The notes beneath the pieces are model-generated. The model was given only the letters and a program-made list of their open reading frames with translations, was not told the DNA's origin and did not search any database. A DNA stretch of 64,000 nucleotides from Physcia stellaris. Taxonomy: Eukaryota; Ascomycota; Lecanoromycetes; Caliciales; Physciaceae. Shown piece after piece: positions 10,913 to 23,219 of this stretch. Within the stretch, counting starts at the first letter, position 1, and the number at the start of each line of letters is the position of its first letter. The position numbers were made by a program, and so were the translations under genes. Where the stretch lies: positions 78,568 through 142,567 of the forward strand of contig JABSSW010000079.1 in assembly GCA_018902385.1 (NCBI GenBank), written 5' to 3'.

Positions 10913-12149
10913 ATGGCGCCCAACCTACCCAAGACATACAAGGCTGCAATCTTCAAGGAGGCAAATGCGCCCCTCAGTCTTGAGGATGTTGAGCTCAAAC
11001 AACCCGAGGATGGCCAGATCTTGATCAAAGTTCTAGCCACTGGCGTCTGCCATTCAGACGCAGGCGTGCAGGCCGGAGCAATGGGGAATACTTTGTGATC
11101 CATATCTTATGACACATTGGGCTTCACTTTGATCTGACTAAGATCTAGTCCCCGCATTCCCGGCCACGAAACGATAGGGGACGTCGTAGCGTTGGGTCCC
11201 GGCGAGAAGAAGTGGAAAATCGGTGATCGTGTGGGAGCACCTTGGCATGGAGGGCATGATGGTAAGCCGTCGGAAATCGCATCCCTGAGAAGCCATCAAT
11301 TTACTTAGGCTTGCGTAGGGATTTGCAAATCATGCAACCGAGGCCTGTTCCAGATATGCGAGAACGAGGCCATCAATGGTGTCACCAGGGATGGGGGCTG
11401 TAAGTCTCCCCTATTGCCTGTGAATGATAAGTCTGACCCTTGGTAGATGCAGAATACTGCCTCCTTCGTTCCGAAGCCACCGTTCGAGTTCCTGCCAATG
11501 TGGATCCAGCGGCTTACGCGCCTCTCCTTTGTGCCGGCGTTACTGTTTTCAATGGCATAAGACAGATGAAGATTAATTCAGGCGAAATCGTTGCGATACA
11601 AGGTCTTGGCGGCCTTGGACATTTAGCTGTTCAATACGCCGCGAGGATGGGATATCGAGTGGTTGCTTTATCAAGCAGTGGAGCAAAAGAGAAGTTTGCG
11701 AAAGAACTCGGCGCGTCGGACTATATCGATGGGAGCAAGGAAGATCACGGGGAAGCCTTGCAAAAGCTGGGGGGTGCTGCGCTGATCGTCGCAACGGCAC
11801 CCAACACGGAGGTCATGAAGGGCTTAATCCATGGTCTAGGGGCTCTAGGAAAGCTCTTGATATTGGCTGGTCAGTTCCAATACTCTACGAAAACTTGTCC
11901 ATGTGCTGACCAGCTTTGAAAGTGGCTGGTGAAGCTACTTTCGATACTACACCCATGATATTAAAAGGACTCTCCGTGCATGCCTGGCCATCTGGTCACG
12001 CACTGGACAGTGAGGAGGCAATAGCATTTGCCCAGATCCACAACGTCAACTGCATGATCGAAAAATTCCCCCTCGCAAAGGCCCAAGAGGCATTTGACCA
12101 CATGATGAGCGGTAAAGTTCGCTTTAGAAGCGTTCTTACTATGGATTGA
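10913..12149 (+). CDS. zinc-dependent alcohol dehydrogenase (MDR family)
   Basis: Five exons (10913-11094, 11149-11261, 11319-11399, 11447-11869, 11923-12149) join in frame to 341 residues, the usual length for tetrameric fungal ADHs. Exon 1 ends in the GroES-like start with TGVCHSD, where Cys and His-Ser-Asp surround the catalytic zinc and NAD-nicotinamide site. FPRIPGHE carries the second zinc-ligand region. The structural-zinc lobe reads [16 protein letters not shown], so three cysteines are present and the first of the usual four is Asp. The Rossmann motif [13 protein letters not shown] follows. The enzyme should reversibly oxidise primary alcohols or reduce aldehydes with NAD(P) in the cytosol; the substrate is not deducible. 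Neighbouring oxidoreductases may form a loose metabolic group, but no backbone synthase is in view. Confidence 0.9.
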
Positions 12150-12898
12150 GCCTGGCGGCTTCGTTCACAGAATGGTATGTCCACCGCAAATTGTGTTTAA
12201 TCATATAGGATCGAATCCACAATTGGTAAAGCGATAGCAAACGACGTTCCCCTATTATTAGCACTCCGTCAAGCGTCGAAAGGCTTGGAGGTCCTTTTGT
12301 TGGCATTCGATGCAAACGACATCTAGAACTAATGAAAACTCATGCTCTTATGCTTCTCAATGACTCAGTGCATGTTATTTGGTGGTTTTCTTTTGATACA
12401 AGACACCTTGTGCAAGGTTGGAGCTTGGAGGCGGAGAATTTGATCATCATATGGGCACAATGCTCAGCAGCTGTCGCTTCGGCACGATTGCTCGAAGCCA
12501 GAGTACGAGGCTCTGCTGCGATTTTGCTGACCGTGCGCAGAAATCGTCACAAATAAGCGATCAAGTTCCTTCGTCCTACTACTATTAGCGAAAGTATAAG
12601 AGATCCGACAACCACACCCCTGGGTCGCTAGATCCACGGTTCGATTTCCTATACGCCCACGCAAAAGTTCCGCTTGGAACGAATCAAGTCTATGCCATGG
12701 TGGCTTTCTTATGGCAGCTGAATGTGCGGCAGCTGGGAGCAGTGGCTTTTGGTATATTAGCGAAGACAAGTATGGCAACGTCTTAACGCAACAATGGCGG
12801 TCGAGGTGAATTCATTGATCATTAAGACTTATTTTCTATTCCAGAAAATTCCAGTTGTCATCCTCTGCTCGAAGTTCAATAGCTTAGGAGAGCAAACA
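12150..12898. other. intergenic, nothing recognised
   Basis: Short frames on both strands (12332-12556, 12464-12778) show no family similarity. A ggttcgattt stretch near 12640 resembles a tRNA T-loop, but no cloverleaf can be built around it. Confidence 0.5.
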
Positions 12899-13447
12899 AT
12901 GCGGCTCCACGACGGCTGGCAGCGACTTTGTCTTATGCTCTTTACTCTCTGTGTCCTTAACGTTTCTCCTCTCCCTGCAGAACCATCCGTCACTCTCACC
13001 ATACCCTCAGATCCATTGCCGTCTGTCCCCCGAAGTCTACACTCCAGCAATGCGCCAGACCTGATACTCCCTCGCGCAGACGACTTCATGACCCACCTGA
13101 GATACGGCTGGCGCTCCCAGTTCACCGAAATCGAATCCTACCTCCCCGTCCGTACCGCAGCAAGCACTCTCGCGTCGTTCTACCGCGCCGCGATCTACAA
13201 CGCAGAACACGTTTGGCCCATCGCGCTCCCAGCCCACCACTTGAAGATCAGGCACGGCGCACTTACCTTACAGCTGAGCTGCAAGCGGAGGACTATCCCT
13301 TGGAGCATGGTCAAGAATCTTGCCGAAGTGTTCCTGAAGGCTACCGAGGAGGGATTTACGGGGCGGTTTGAGGGGAGGTTCGTTTGGGCGGTGACGGGGG
13401 TGACGATTTATGTGAGCTTGAGGGTTAATGCTTTGATGACGGTTTGA
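12899..13447 (+). CDS. small secreted protein of unknown function
   Basis: The frame is open from 12794, but the ATG at 12899 gives a clean signal peptide (MRLHDGWQRLCLMLFTLCVL, then a small-residue cleavage region before EPSV), so I chose that start (182 residues). The mature part contains an alpha/beta-looking block with FYRAAIYNAEHVWP, LRHGALTL-like and FVWAVTGVTIYVSL segments. The short LxL and xGxxxxF strands are characteristic of a family of fungal secreted proteins that I recognise only as uncharacterised. One cysteine remains after cleavage, so a disulphide-stabilised effector is unlikely. The function is unknown. Confidence 0.6.
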   Translation: MRLHDGWQRLCLMLFTLCVLNVSPLPAEPSVTLTIPSDPLPSVPRSLHSSNAPDLILPRADDFMTHLRYGWRSQFTEIESYLPVRTAASTLASFYRAAIYNAEHVWPIALPAHHLKIRHGALTLQLSCKRRTIPWSMVKNLAEVFLKATEEGFTGRFEGRFVWAVTGVTIYVSLRVNALMTV

Positions 13448-14457
13448 GCCGGGTCTTTGGGGATTGGAGGGAGGAACATCGAACGGTACACACAGATTTT
13501 TTTTCGCGGGCTTGCTGCGGTGAGTACTACTTTCTATCGTACAACAGTATGCGATACTCTTACTCTTGAACTGCGAATTCCTCCAATCCGAAAGTACGCT
13601 TCATAGAAGAAACACCAAATACAGCAACCGCTCGAAAATTGCTCGCCCTTTCAATAGCTCAATGCAATATTGAAGTCCAACGCTCTTAGTCGTTCTTGGG
13701 GCTTCTCTCTGCTGTAAATCAGCATGCAGCACATTCATATCTTGAATCATATCTCGGTTCATTGCCCACTAAGGATACCCAATGGCATCCTGATGACAGC
13801 CGAGTCGGATGACGTGCATCCATTAGCATTCAAAGCCGCAGATGCGCACCAATGCAACAACAGCTTGTCAGATCCATACTCGCGCCTTGCGCCCATTCTA
13901 CGATAGAAACCCGGCGGAAACTGGACGTACGTCGCCCAGAATGGCACCTAGAACAAGCAAGGATTACCGCTGATTCTACGACGACGCCTTTACACCGATT
14001 GTTATCTATGTTGCTCTCGGGGTTTTTCTAAGCCTCGAGTCACCTAGCTGGCATTTTATTGGAGCCTTCTGACTCAAGGCCTGGCCAGAAGCGACCATCA
14101 GTAAGCATCTTGCGCATCCTACACAATATGTAAGCACTTAGGTAGCCTGCGTCCTCCACCTAATGGTTCAGGAGCACTGCTAAGCTATCCAAGCAACTCC
14201 TTGATCATGCATGTCAGCATGTCTACGTACTGCGTTTGGGACGAACCACCGACTTGCACGTCTACGAAAGGATTCTGGGCCATTCACCCATCCCATGTCG
14301 AGCGGAGGCAAGGATGTCAGAGCCCGTGTACGACATCTATGGGTGTATCGAGTGGTCGGCATCTTTGATAGTTTTCAATCCATAAATAGTACAGGTGCCA
14401 GCAACTCATATTCAAACCTCCCCAGATGCCCGGCTTTGAGTTCCTGGTGTGTGAAGG
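13448..14457. other. intergenic, about 1 kb, nothing recognised
   Basis: There are only short incidental frames. It presumably contains the former promoter of the FAD oxidase pseudogene. Confidence 0.5.
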
Positions 14458-16363
14458 ATGGCCTCCTCGATTTTACTGCACGCTCCGCTCATTGTTCTTA
14501 CTGCTCTGACTGCCATAAACGCCATTGCCGCTCCAGAACCAGTCGTAAGACCCACACCTCCAATTGCAGGTGGTTGCCGCTTCATTCCATCGGATCCAGA
14601 ATGGCCATCCATAGAAGAATGGTCGTCACTCAACATATCAGTTGATGGGCGCCTCATTGCAACTGTCCCCTCCGGGAGTCCTTGCTTCAGATCCACATAC
14701 GATGTGAAGACCAAGACAACTGGTCTCAACACATTCGACGAGAAGCAATGCAACGACGTCAAGGCCAATTGGCACATGCCTACCTTCCACGAGGACAGTT
14801 CATCGAGCATCATGCAGACGCGTTTTGCTAACAATAGCTGCAATTACTTTGCTCCTGATCAGAGTGGCGGACAATGTGGTATTGGGAGTTACGTGAAGTA
14901 TGCCATTGATGTCGGCTCCGAAGGACATGTTAAGGCAGGCATCGCATTTGGGAAGAGGCACAACATCCGTGTCCTGGTTAGGAATACTGGCCATGAGTAG
15001 GTCGTCCCAAGACTTGTGCTGCATGGCAGGCGTGATGCTCACGAACATTGTTTAGCTTTTTCGAGAAATCCACTGGATATGGCGCTCTTGCATAATGGAC
15101 TCATCATCGGAAAGACATTAGTCCGATCATTCAGTATAGAAGCAAATTGTATAATGGCCCTGCGTTGGAGGTCTCTGCCGGTGTCCAGGTCGATGAGGTC
15201 TACGACTATCTTGAACAGCTAGGCTACATGGCGGTTGGTGGCGAATGTCCTACAGTAGGTTTAGCAGGAGGTTATATATTTGCTGGTGGCCACGCACCTA
15301 CGAGCTCCAAACTAGGTCTCGCTGCCGATCACATTCTAGCCATTCAAGGTATCCTAGCAAATGGCACCACTTTCGTGGCCACACCAACCTAAAACGCGGA
15401 TCTGTTTTGATTTCTGTCTGGTAGTGGTGCAGGTGGAACCGTTGCATACATCAAATCTGTGACGTTCAAGATTTTCAAGGATTTTAGGGTGAGTGGCGCT
15501 ATTTTTACTATGCCGTACGCAGGTGTCCTCGACGGAGACGAATTCTGGCCGCTGATCGATACCTGGCACTCCATCACTCCTAATCTCACGGACGCCGGTG
15601 CATATGCGTATGCGTTCTATCAGTCTGGTTACTTCCAGATTTGGCCATTACGCCATTATTCGCACCAGAGCTTAGCGAGAGTCAGGCAGTGAATTTGCTT
15701 AAGCCGTTTACCGACCAGGTCAACAGACTTAAACCCAAGCATCCTGCACTAAGCTACAATCTCACCTCATATAGCTATCGGACCTTCAACCAAGCCTATA
15801 AAGGCCTTTTCCCCTTCTTAGGATCAGGCACATTTCAATGGACCAGCCGGCTGATTCCCCGCAATGTTATCCAGAACCAGCCTCAAGCCGTGTCGAAGAC
15901 TCTCAAAGCCCTTTTCGACGACGGGGCGACCATGGTCGAAACAGTCATGAACCCGAACCTTGGTCTTGCAAAGCCATTAATTGACAACTCTGTCCTTCCA
16001 GCTTGGCGCACCTCTATCGTCAATCTGGTAGTAGGGAAGCCCTACAATGATAGCGCTCCGTTTCAAGTCAATGTCGACGCAAGGACGTACATCACGCAGC
16101 ACTGGACTTCGGCCCTGGAGCAGCTAGCACCAGTGTCTGCGGGAGGAGGCGCGTACATGAACGAAGCTGATGCGGATGATCCCAACTGGCAAGAGAGCTT
16201 CTATGGGAGGAATTATCCAAAACAATTGGCGATCAAGAGAAAATACGACCCTACTGGTTTTTGGTATGCGAAGAAGGCGGTGGGCAGTGAGTATTGGAGT
16301 GAAGACGCACAACAAAGATTGTGCCCTACAAGACCGAGAGGAAGAGAATCTTACGGCGAGTAG
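14458..16363 (+). pseudogene. disabled FAD-linked oxidase (berberine-bridge / 6-hydroxynicotine oxidase type)
   Basis: The N-terminal signal peptide (MASSILLHAPLIVLTALTAI) is followed by a Cys-containing mature protein, the FAD-binding segment VLVRNTGHD (with a 59-bp intron, 14997-15055, after GHD's second base), VGGECPTVGLAGGYIFAGGH (the flavin-loop region), and a BBE C-terminal block with YMNEADADDPNW, FYGRNYPKQLAIKRKYDP and WSEDAQQRLC. The reading frame is broken at least four times: TAA at 15093-15095, TAA at 15390-15392 (a conserved Gln, CAA to TAA), TGA at 15408-15410 (a conserved Trp, TGG to TGA), and a one-base loss near 15645-15647 after YFQIW. All parts are collinear. Intact relatives are secreted flavoproteins that oxidise alcohols, sugars or secondary metabolites. 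Two of the stops are the products expected of C-to-T mutation. Confidence 0.85.
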
Positions 16364-17825
16364 TCAAGCGTGGAGTTGACTCGATGGTTGCCAACTCTGA
16401 GGCCACCAGTACACATCCGCGATGGAAAGGTAACGTGACAAAACCACTGTCCGAAGAATTATAAGCCACCATGAGTGCGTGCGGGTATTGCACTGCTATT
16501 TCCTCTAACATATGATTGCTCTCTTTAATGATTCACGAACCTACGCCGGGTATGTTCTAGCACTCATCCCGAACAATTGATAGCACAAAGAGTGCTACTC
16601 CAACCTGGTCCCTTGCCACTGGCCAGAGTGGTTACAGAAGGTTCCTCGCCACGCGCGACGATACGGATTTGCTATCGGAAGAAGCTTCTCCCAGATCTCG
16701 TTGCCGCCCATGAGCATTACGCATATATTCACTTCACGGACCAAAGCCTTCCAGATCTCGCTGTTTTACACATCCAAACCCTCTTAGGTGGGCTGGTTGC
16801 ACTTGGTAAATATGAATCCGTACCTTGCAGACAGTTGTGGCGTAACATACAAGCGTCATAAACTTTGCTCGCTAACCTTGTGAGGTACCACACCTTGGCA
16901 CGAAGCGTGCGATGTCTGCTTTGCTAGAAGCCGCTGGAACTTAGTATCTTCAGGTACAACCAACGACAGGCATCTGCTCGATAGCATGAGGATGACACCA
17001 GAAAGATGAATGGTAATTCCAGGACAGAAGAGAAGCACAACCGCCACACTGTTATCAATCGTAACTCTTCACGTCTTACCTCTAGCCTTAAAATTGTTGT
17101 TGCCGATTGGATCCGGTAGCGCAAAGTCTGTGAATTTTCAGAAATCTTATGGATGCTTGGCGCAAAAGTTTTTCGACGACGATTGAATGTCATCATAAAG
17201 CCTTGATTACCCTCGCAGTCCGACTTTTGGATTCTCTAGGCATTTGATATTATTGTGGTCGTGATGAGGCGATGGACTGGAACAAATCGATGCTACGCTC
17301 GCTTAATCAGCCAATAGGCGATTACTGCCTTAGCGTCCTTCATCCTGCAGTTTTCGGTCTCCTTAACAACATCGAGCGTATCCACAAGCTTCACCGAGCA
17401 TCTAAGTCATCACATCTCTTTTGTGGCGATGGAAAAGCTTGACTGTTAGCTAGTCCCTCTGGAGCCACTGACACAGCAGGTACCACCAAAGCGTACATCT
17501 TGTCTTATTCCCAAGCCCGGCCGAAGGCTGCATCATGATGCTCATGTTTGCTTACTTCTCGATACTTCCTTGGCACATACTGGCCATGACACGAACATGG
17601 TCGCCCTTGCCTGGTTCCGGCTCCGCTAAGTCGTCCCTTTCTGTTCATGGTCGCCAACGTTCGTTGCACCTACCCTAGCTCAAGCTGTCATGGAGCTGTC
17701 CAGATTTCCACCCTGCTCCGGTCTTCCACTGGAGCAAAGCCGAAGCTTGTACATATACTCAACGCCCCAGCAGTTTTCCCGTGGCACAGAGCATTATCAC
17801 CGCAGTAGTACTTTTGCTTTTCGCT
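16364..17825. other. intergenic, 1.46 kb, nothing recognised
   Basis: There are scattered short frames only. The 3' part should be the promoter of the multicopper oxidase gene. Confidence 0.5.
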
Positions 17826-19677
17826 ATGCTTGCATTCTCTTTTTTATTGCTAGGTCTCTGCCAGTTGGCGGTGGCCAAAGTCGCATATTATGACTGGAGC
17901 ATAGATTGGGTGTCTGCTGCTCCAGATGGCTTCACCAGGCCAGTCATTGGTATCAACGGCCAATGGCCGCCGCCAGAAGTCCACATTGACAAGGGCGACC
18001 GCGTGATCGCTCGAGTCTACAATAACTTGGGCAATCAGTCGACAGGTATACATTGGCATGGTATCTATCAGAAGGGCAGTCAAAGTATGGACGGGCCTTC
18101 TGGGATCACCCAGTGTCCTATTGCGCCCAACGGAACCTTTACATACGATTTTGAGGTAAGATCAGTCCCAACAATTGGAACTGAAATGGCTGACGAAAGC
18201 AAAGGTCAACCAAGCCGGCACATATTGGTACCATTCACACAACCAAGGCCAGTACCCGGATGGACTGCGAGCACCGTTCATTGTCCACGATACTTCTGCA
18301 CCTTTTGCCGGCCAGTTTGACGAGGAGTTCACTCTGACTATGACCGACTGGTACCACGACGAAATGCCTGTTCTTCTGCACAAGTATCAATCTACTACAG
18401 ACAAGTCAACAACGGACAATGGTATTACAGCGCCAATCCCCGATACCGGGTTACTCAATGACCAGGTGGAGCCCAAAATACACATGAAGCCTGGGAAGAC
18501 CTACCTTGTGCATATGATATGTCACAGCAACTATGCCGGTGTGATGATCTGGTTCGAGGGTCACAATTTTACCGTTGTGGAAGTAGATGGCGTCTACACC
18601 GAAGCAGCAGACGTCGGAGCTAAGAATATTCGTCTCGCGCCTGGACAGCGATGGAGTTTCCTCGTAAAGTCGAAGCCTGACACAAGCGCCAACTACGCAA
18701 TCTTTGCCACACTCGACGTCAATATGTTGTTCCCTCCGATAGGTCTTCCTTTCTTCGGGTTCGCTGGTAACATGTCTGCATGGCTGGTGTACGATGAAGC
18801 CAAGCCGCTTCCTCCAGTACCGACGTTCTACTCCTTTGACTTCTTCGATGATTGGACTCTCATTCCCTACGATCGTGAGCCGATCCTTGAGCCCGACCAT
18901 GTCATCGTGATGGACACTGGGTTCGCCAACATCAACGGCATCGCCCGATCAGTCATAAACAACGTCACGTATCTCACCCAGAAGGTACCTTCGCTGTACA
19001 CCGCTGCCACCGTCGGCTCGAATTATTCCTCTAACCCAGAAGTCTACGGGCAAGTGAATCCCTTCATCCTCAAGTACGGAGAGAACGTTGAGATCATCGT
19101 CAACAACAACCACAACAACCTCCACCCATGGCACATACACGGCCACGACTTCCAAGTCATACAGCGCGGCGACCCCAATGTCGGTCCCTTCAGCGGCTAC
19201 TGGACGAATGTATCGTCAACCCCGCTGAAGCGCGATACCATCATGGCGAACAAGAACTCCAACGTCGTGGTCCGCTTCACAGCCGACAATCCGGGTGTGT
19301 GGGCCTTCCATTGCCATATCGAATGGCACATTGACTCCGGGCTCATGGCTACATTGATCGAGGCTCCGGACTACATCAGCAACGATGTCCAGATTTCGGG
19401 TAGTCAGATCCAAAATTGCAAGGATTACGGAATGGGTTATGAGGGCAATGCGGCGGGTAATACCGAGAATCCACTCGATCTGACGGGGTCGAATAGCCAG
19501 GTTCAGCAGTATGCTCAGGGGTGAGTCTTTCATTTGGAGTCCGATACCGTGAGGGTGAGATCGCTGACATTGGAATATAGGGCGCTCTACCCACCGGGTC
19601 AAGACTTTTACAAGCGCAAGCGATCGGTCCCCGGCGTCTCGCCTTCGCCTAATCACCCCAGGCGGTTGAAGTGGTGA
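17826..19677 (+). CDS. secreted multicopper oxidase, Fet3/Abr1-like
   Basis: Three exons (17826-18155, 18205-19520, 19581-19677) give 580 residues. The frame continues upstream, but the first in-frame ATG is 17826, giving the signal peptide MLAFSFLLLGLCQLAVA. All four copper-binding signatures are present: GIHWHG (residues about 74-79), TYWYHSH (about 116-122), HPWHIHGHDF, and HCHIEWHIDSGLM near the C-terminus. Spacing and sequence (DGPSGITQCPIAPNGTFTYD, YDWSIDW start, NPGVWAFHCHIEWH) point to the ferroxidase-like Fet3/Abr1 branch rather than classical basidiomycete laccases. No C-terminal transmembrane helix follows the third cupredoxin domain; the tail is basic (KRKRSVPG, RRLKW), so the protein should be secreted. 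Substrate could be Fe(II), phenols or melanin precursors. The first exon is phase 0. Confidence 0.88.
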
Positions 19678-21583
19678 TTTGTGTTTATAGCAGTATCTAA
19701 TCTCAGTGCGTTGCTCGTCCGATGATTGGCATTTCTGGGTGTTGGTCTGTTCACTTGTTGCATTTTTCGGCGATTGGGATCTTGGGTTTTTGGTGGTCGG
19801 TGTTCTCTCTAGAAAGCGGAGGGGAGTGCTGTACATAGCTAGAGCGACGCTGAACTTGGAATCCCCGCTGTTGGGGTGTTAATACTACATGGTTCGAAAA
19901 GTCCAACCATTGCTCCCCCGTTCATTGTTCGTCTCAACCTTGTTTATTCCGTAGGATTCCACTTAATTAGGGAAGTAAGGTGACGATTCGATTCTGTAAC
20001 ATGGGGTCATCGGTTATGCTTTTCTTATCCTGTGGACCTTCATAACTAGTAGATAGGGAAACGGGGCTGCTGTCAGTTCGTGGGGGTGGTCTGCTACGTC
20101 GTACGGTTCCTCTTTCGTCGGTTTGCCACTCTCGTTATTCAATGTTATTGCGCCCCTCCTTCTCGTTACATCAAGTTGCCGTCTACCGTTTCCCCCCTTA
20201 GGGAGGGAGAGGGGGTGGTGATCGGATTGGGGAGAGGGATGATGGGCTTGGGGAGGCTTGGAAGGGGAGGTTGCGTGATGATTGGTTTCTGGATCGGTTG
20301 GGGGTTTGGGTGGCTTCTTTTCCGTTTGATGAGGGGACGGGGAAGAGCGGGAACGGGGAGGGGAGTGAGGAGTTGGGAAATCATGTGGGGTTTTTTGTCG
20401 GCGGGGGAATATTCTTGTGCCGGGTGCCTTTCTGGGATGTGAGGTTTTGGTGATCGGTATAAAAGGAGATATGCTAGCTCATGGGATAGAGGTGAGCGAT
20501 TTGGGTGTACTGGGATGAAAATTTAGGAATATATTTTGGTTATGGAATTGTGGGCGAGACTAATATCTCGCGGCTTCGAGCAATGGGAACGTATTCCGGT
20601 TGATAAAGAAAGGAGCTCGAGATGATGCTATGATATCCGAAAGTCAGTCATCTGTGTGGCATAAAAGCCACAAGATCTCAATGGTTCTTCGACGCCACGT
20701 AGGGAAATGGGATATCGCTGGGTTGGAGGGTAAATTAGAGGGAGGGTTTTACATGTGATTGGGCTAGGGATGACTTTGCTTGGGAGAATACTATTGTAGA
20801 GCCGAAAGGAAAAGCATCCTGTATTAGACTCCGCTGCGAGGAGTGATGTCACCAGATGGGGCAGCCGATACCTATAGTAGATGATAGGATAGGATACTCT
20901 AGGGATTTTGACCCACTTTCCTGTAGCCAGTCTGATATTCGCGTTGCCGATCAACGATGTGCTTTGTGAAGACAGACCTAGGCTGGGGATGTCGAGAATC
21001 GAGATCTGGGTTGTTGGGAAACCCTTTTTCTTTGGATGTCTGGTGCCATTTCGTATTTCTGCGAATATCAATATTGGGATTGGGGACGTCGTCACTTTTT
21101 TGAGTAAGTGCGGTCTTTTTGCATGTTCAGGATGCTTAAACCCTCCATTTGCTTCAATCACTTCTCAGTGCGATTAGACCGCTGGAAAAGGTAGAAGAGT
21201 CAGGGAAGACGTGTATGATGCATTCTCTCTGTGTACGGGTAGGGAGCTGGCTGTCGTGTTGTATGAGACATAGGTGAGAGGCTCTATATGGGCATCGCAG
21301 GAACATATGAGCAGTGATGGCCTTATCAAAATCAAGAAAGCTACCGTATACTTACTTTAAGTTGGTGATGTATAAACCGCCCATCCCACCGACCTTCTCC
21401 TTGTAGTTGCTAGCAAGAACTTTGAAATAGCAGTAAATATGTACTGCAGATATCAGCTAGGTAGTAATAGCTGCTCCCATACCCATGTCTTTTGAAGACG
21501 TCAGGCACTCTCTTTGAGCTTCATCTCCGTGGAAAGACATACTCGAAATGCTACTCCGTAGCATTTGAGCCGCATATTGCACT
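19678..21583. other. intergenic, 1.9 kb
   Basis: A strongly purine-biased stretch (about 20200-20400, runs of G and A on the plus strand) opens long frames on both strands that are composition artefacts. TATAAAA at about 20459-20465 has no gene in front of it. Nothing else was recognised. Confidence 0.55.
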
Positions 21584-22595
21584 TTATCCACAGTCATCGG
21601 CATTGTCTGACTGTGTGAGCCTGAAGGTGATCATGGGGACTCCCCAAGAGGCCCAAGGCGGCGGTCGCAACGACGGCCTAGCTGCCTCCCACTCGAAGAA
21701 GGACTTCTCTTCTGCCCAGATGCTTTCTAAATTGCGTTTGAGTATTGGGCCAAAAAGCTCGGGCGACCTGTCCAGAAACGAAAGGAGTTTAGGACCATCT
21801 TCCCATGTGACACGGTAGTCACTCCATGCACCGCAAATAGATTCATAGATCATATCCACGAGCATCCCTCGAAGCTCATCTGTAACCCGAGAATACTGGT
21901 ACAACATATCGTATATCATCAGCCTGTGTTCACAGGTAGCAGGTCTGATCTGATCGAACAACGTTTTCAAGCGACTGCAACAGTATCGTCGCAAGGCTGG
22001 GATGTCGTATTTGTCGCCTAGCTCATATATGAGGACATGGAAGTTATACAGGGATAGGTAGCATCTATCGTTCATGCATGAGTGTTCATCTTCTTGAAGA
22101 TGAGTACACCGGTAAAGCTGATGAGAAGGCTGCTCCTCTGTGAAAAGAAACGTGCTAGGTTCGTTGGCAGGATACGTCGCCGTGTATATATATGCGATCA
22201 TGGCTTGGACAAGTACTTCATCCTCTTCGATCAAATGGATAGTCGCGGTACTCTCCTCCTGTATCAGAGGTCAGAACTCGTAATAGATTTATATTCAGCC
22301 AGGCAGTAGGCAAAGAATTCGCAGTAGCCATGTTGTCTTGACACTACGCTATTTCAGCGACGAGATGATAGACTTACCAGAAAACCCTTTCTGCAAGCGG
22401 CCGCGAAGAATCCTGATGATGGACATACAATAGCGCGGTGTACCTTGAAGCTCGAGTCTCCGCATTTGATCGTAAGGTCGCTGTACTCTTCAGAGCAGTG
22501 GAGTCTATGACAGTTCATTAGCTTCGAAAGAATCGTGCGAGATTCGGACCCCACTTGGCGATTCCATTTGCCAGAAAGTTAGAGTTGTCTCCCAT
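21584..22595 (-). CDS. BTB/POZ domain protein, array copy 1
   Basis: Three exons: 22595-22555, 22504-22378 and 22258-21584; 280 residues. The BTB core reads EEYSDLTIKCG, FKVHRAIVCP, SGFFAAACRKGFL, then EEDEVLVQAMIAYIYT and LGDKYDIPALRRY with variants. Exon 2 is 127 nt, exactly as in its paralogues. Between the BTB strands and the GDKYDIP helix lies a Cys/His cluster, CTHLQEDEHSCMNDRC, shared with copies 2-4. The C-terminal part carries the SPELFGPIL motif seen in the array as PEL-x-x-x-L(L/I), then an extension rich in Pro, Arg and Trp. BTB domains mediate dimerisation and Cul3 binding; the partner is unknown. The first intron has a weak donor (gtgggg) and was chosen because it matches the exon structure of copies 3 and 4. 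Confidence 0.85.
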
Positions 22596-23219
22596 TTTTT
22601 TTTGATGATAATACGACAAGAGCTATGTGTTCCGGCGTGCCTGCTCAGTCTGGTAGATTTAATGTATTGGAGGTCAGATTAAGGGGGTGACGATGGGAAT
22701 TTAAACAACGAAGACATCTGCCACGTGAAAGGGTATCCTCAACATCTCTGATTTATGTGGATTACCCTTCACTAGCATCCTCAACCGCTCGCTCAATAGA
22801 TGCTCTTTGACCACAGGTAGTCGGCTTCGATACTCAACAAACTGTCGTTAAATCCCCTTATGATCCAGATTACTCTGGTCATAAATCACATGCCTCTATT
22901 TACCTAATATTCGGAAACTAGCCTCCGTTTGTTTCAAGCACAGCACGCACTAACATGGATCCACCAAATCGTCGGCCCGAGGTGACAACGAGAAGCCATC
23001 AGCAGTTTGTTCGAGCGTATTCTGATAAAATATCATTGTACCTGATCTGAGTTTGATCGAGGTGCAGGCTATTGATCCTAGGATCAAGAAGTTTAAGCGA
23101 AGATTCAGCACCTTTGGTGTATTTAATCCCCAGCCAGCAAAAGTAGAGATCTGTTCAGGGGGTTTGTTGAGCGAGCTGTTGAGTCATACCACGCCACACT
23201 CCTCATAGGTAGTCTATGG
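22596..23219. other. intergenic, nothing recognised
   Basis: This is normal-composition DNA between BTB copy 1 and the gene fragment at 23220. Confidence 0.5.

Noticed and set aside
12600-12680. Possible tRNA because of ggttcgattt
   Set aside because: No acceptor, D or anticodon stems can be formed around it.
17781-17825. Upstream GTG start for the multicopper oxidase
   Set aside because: Nuclear genes of ascomycetes start at ATG; the first in-frame ATG (17826) gives a good signal peptide.
10913-19677. Secondary-metabolite gene cluster (ADH, BBE oxidase, multicopper oxidase)
   Set aside because: No polyketide synthase, peptide synthetase, terpene cyclase, transporter or pathway regulator is in view, and the oxidase is dead.
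20080-21161. Open frames of 120 (plus) and 177 (minus) codons downstream of the multicopper oxidase
   Set aside because: The first is a composition artefact of a G-rich stretch, and the second lacks any recognisable segment or splice partner.
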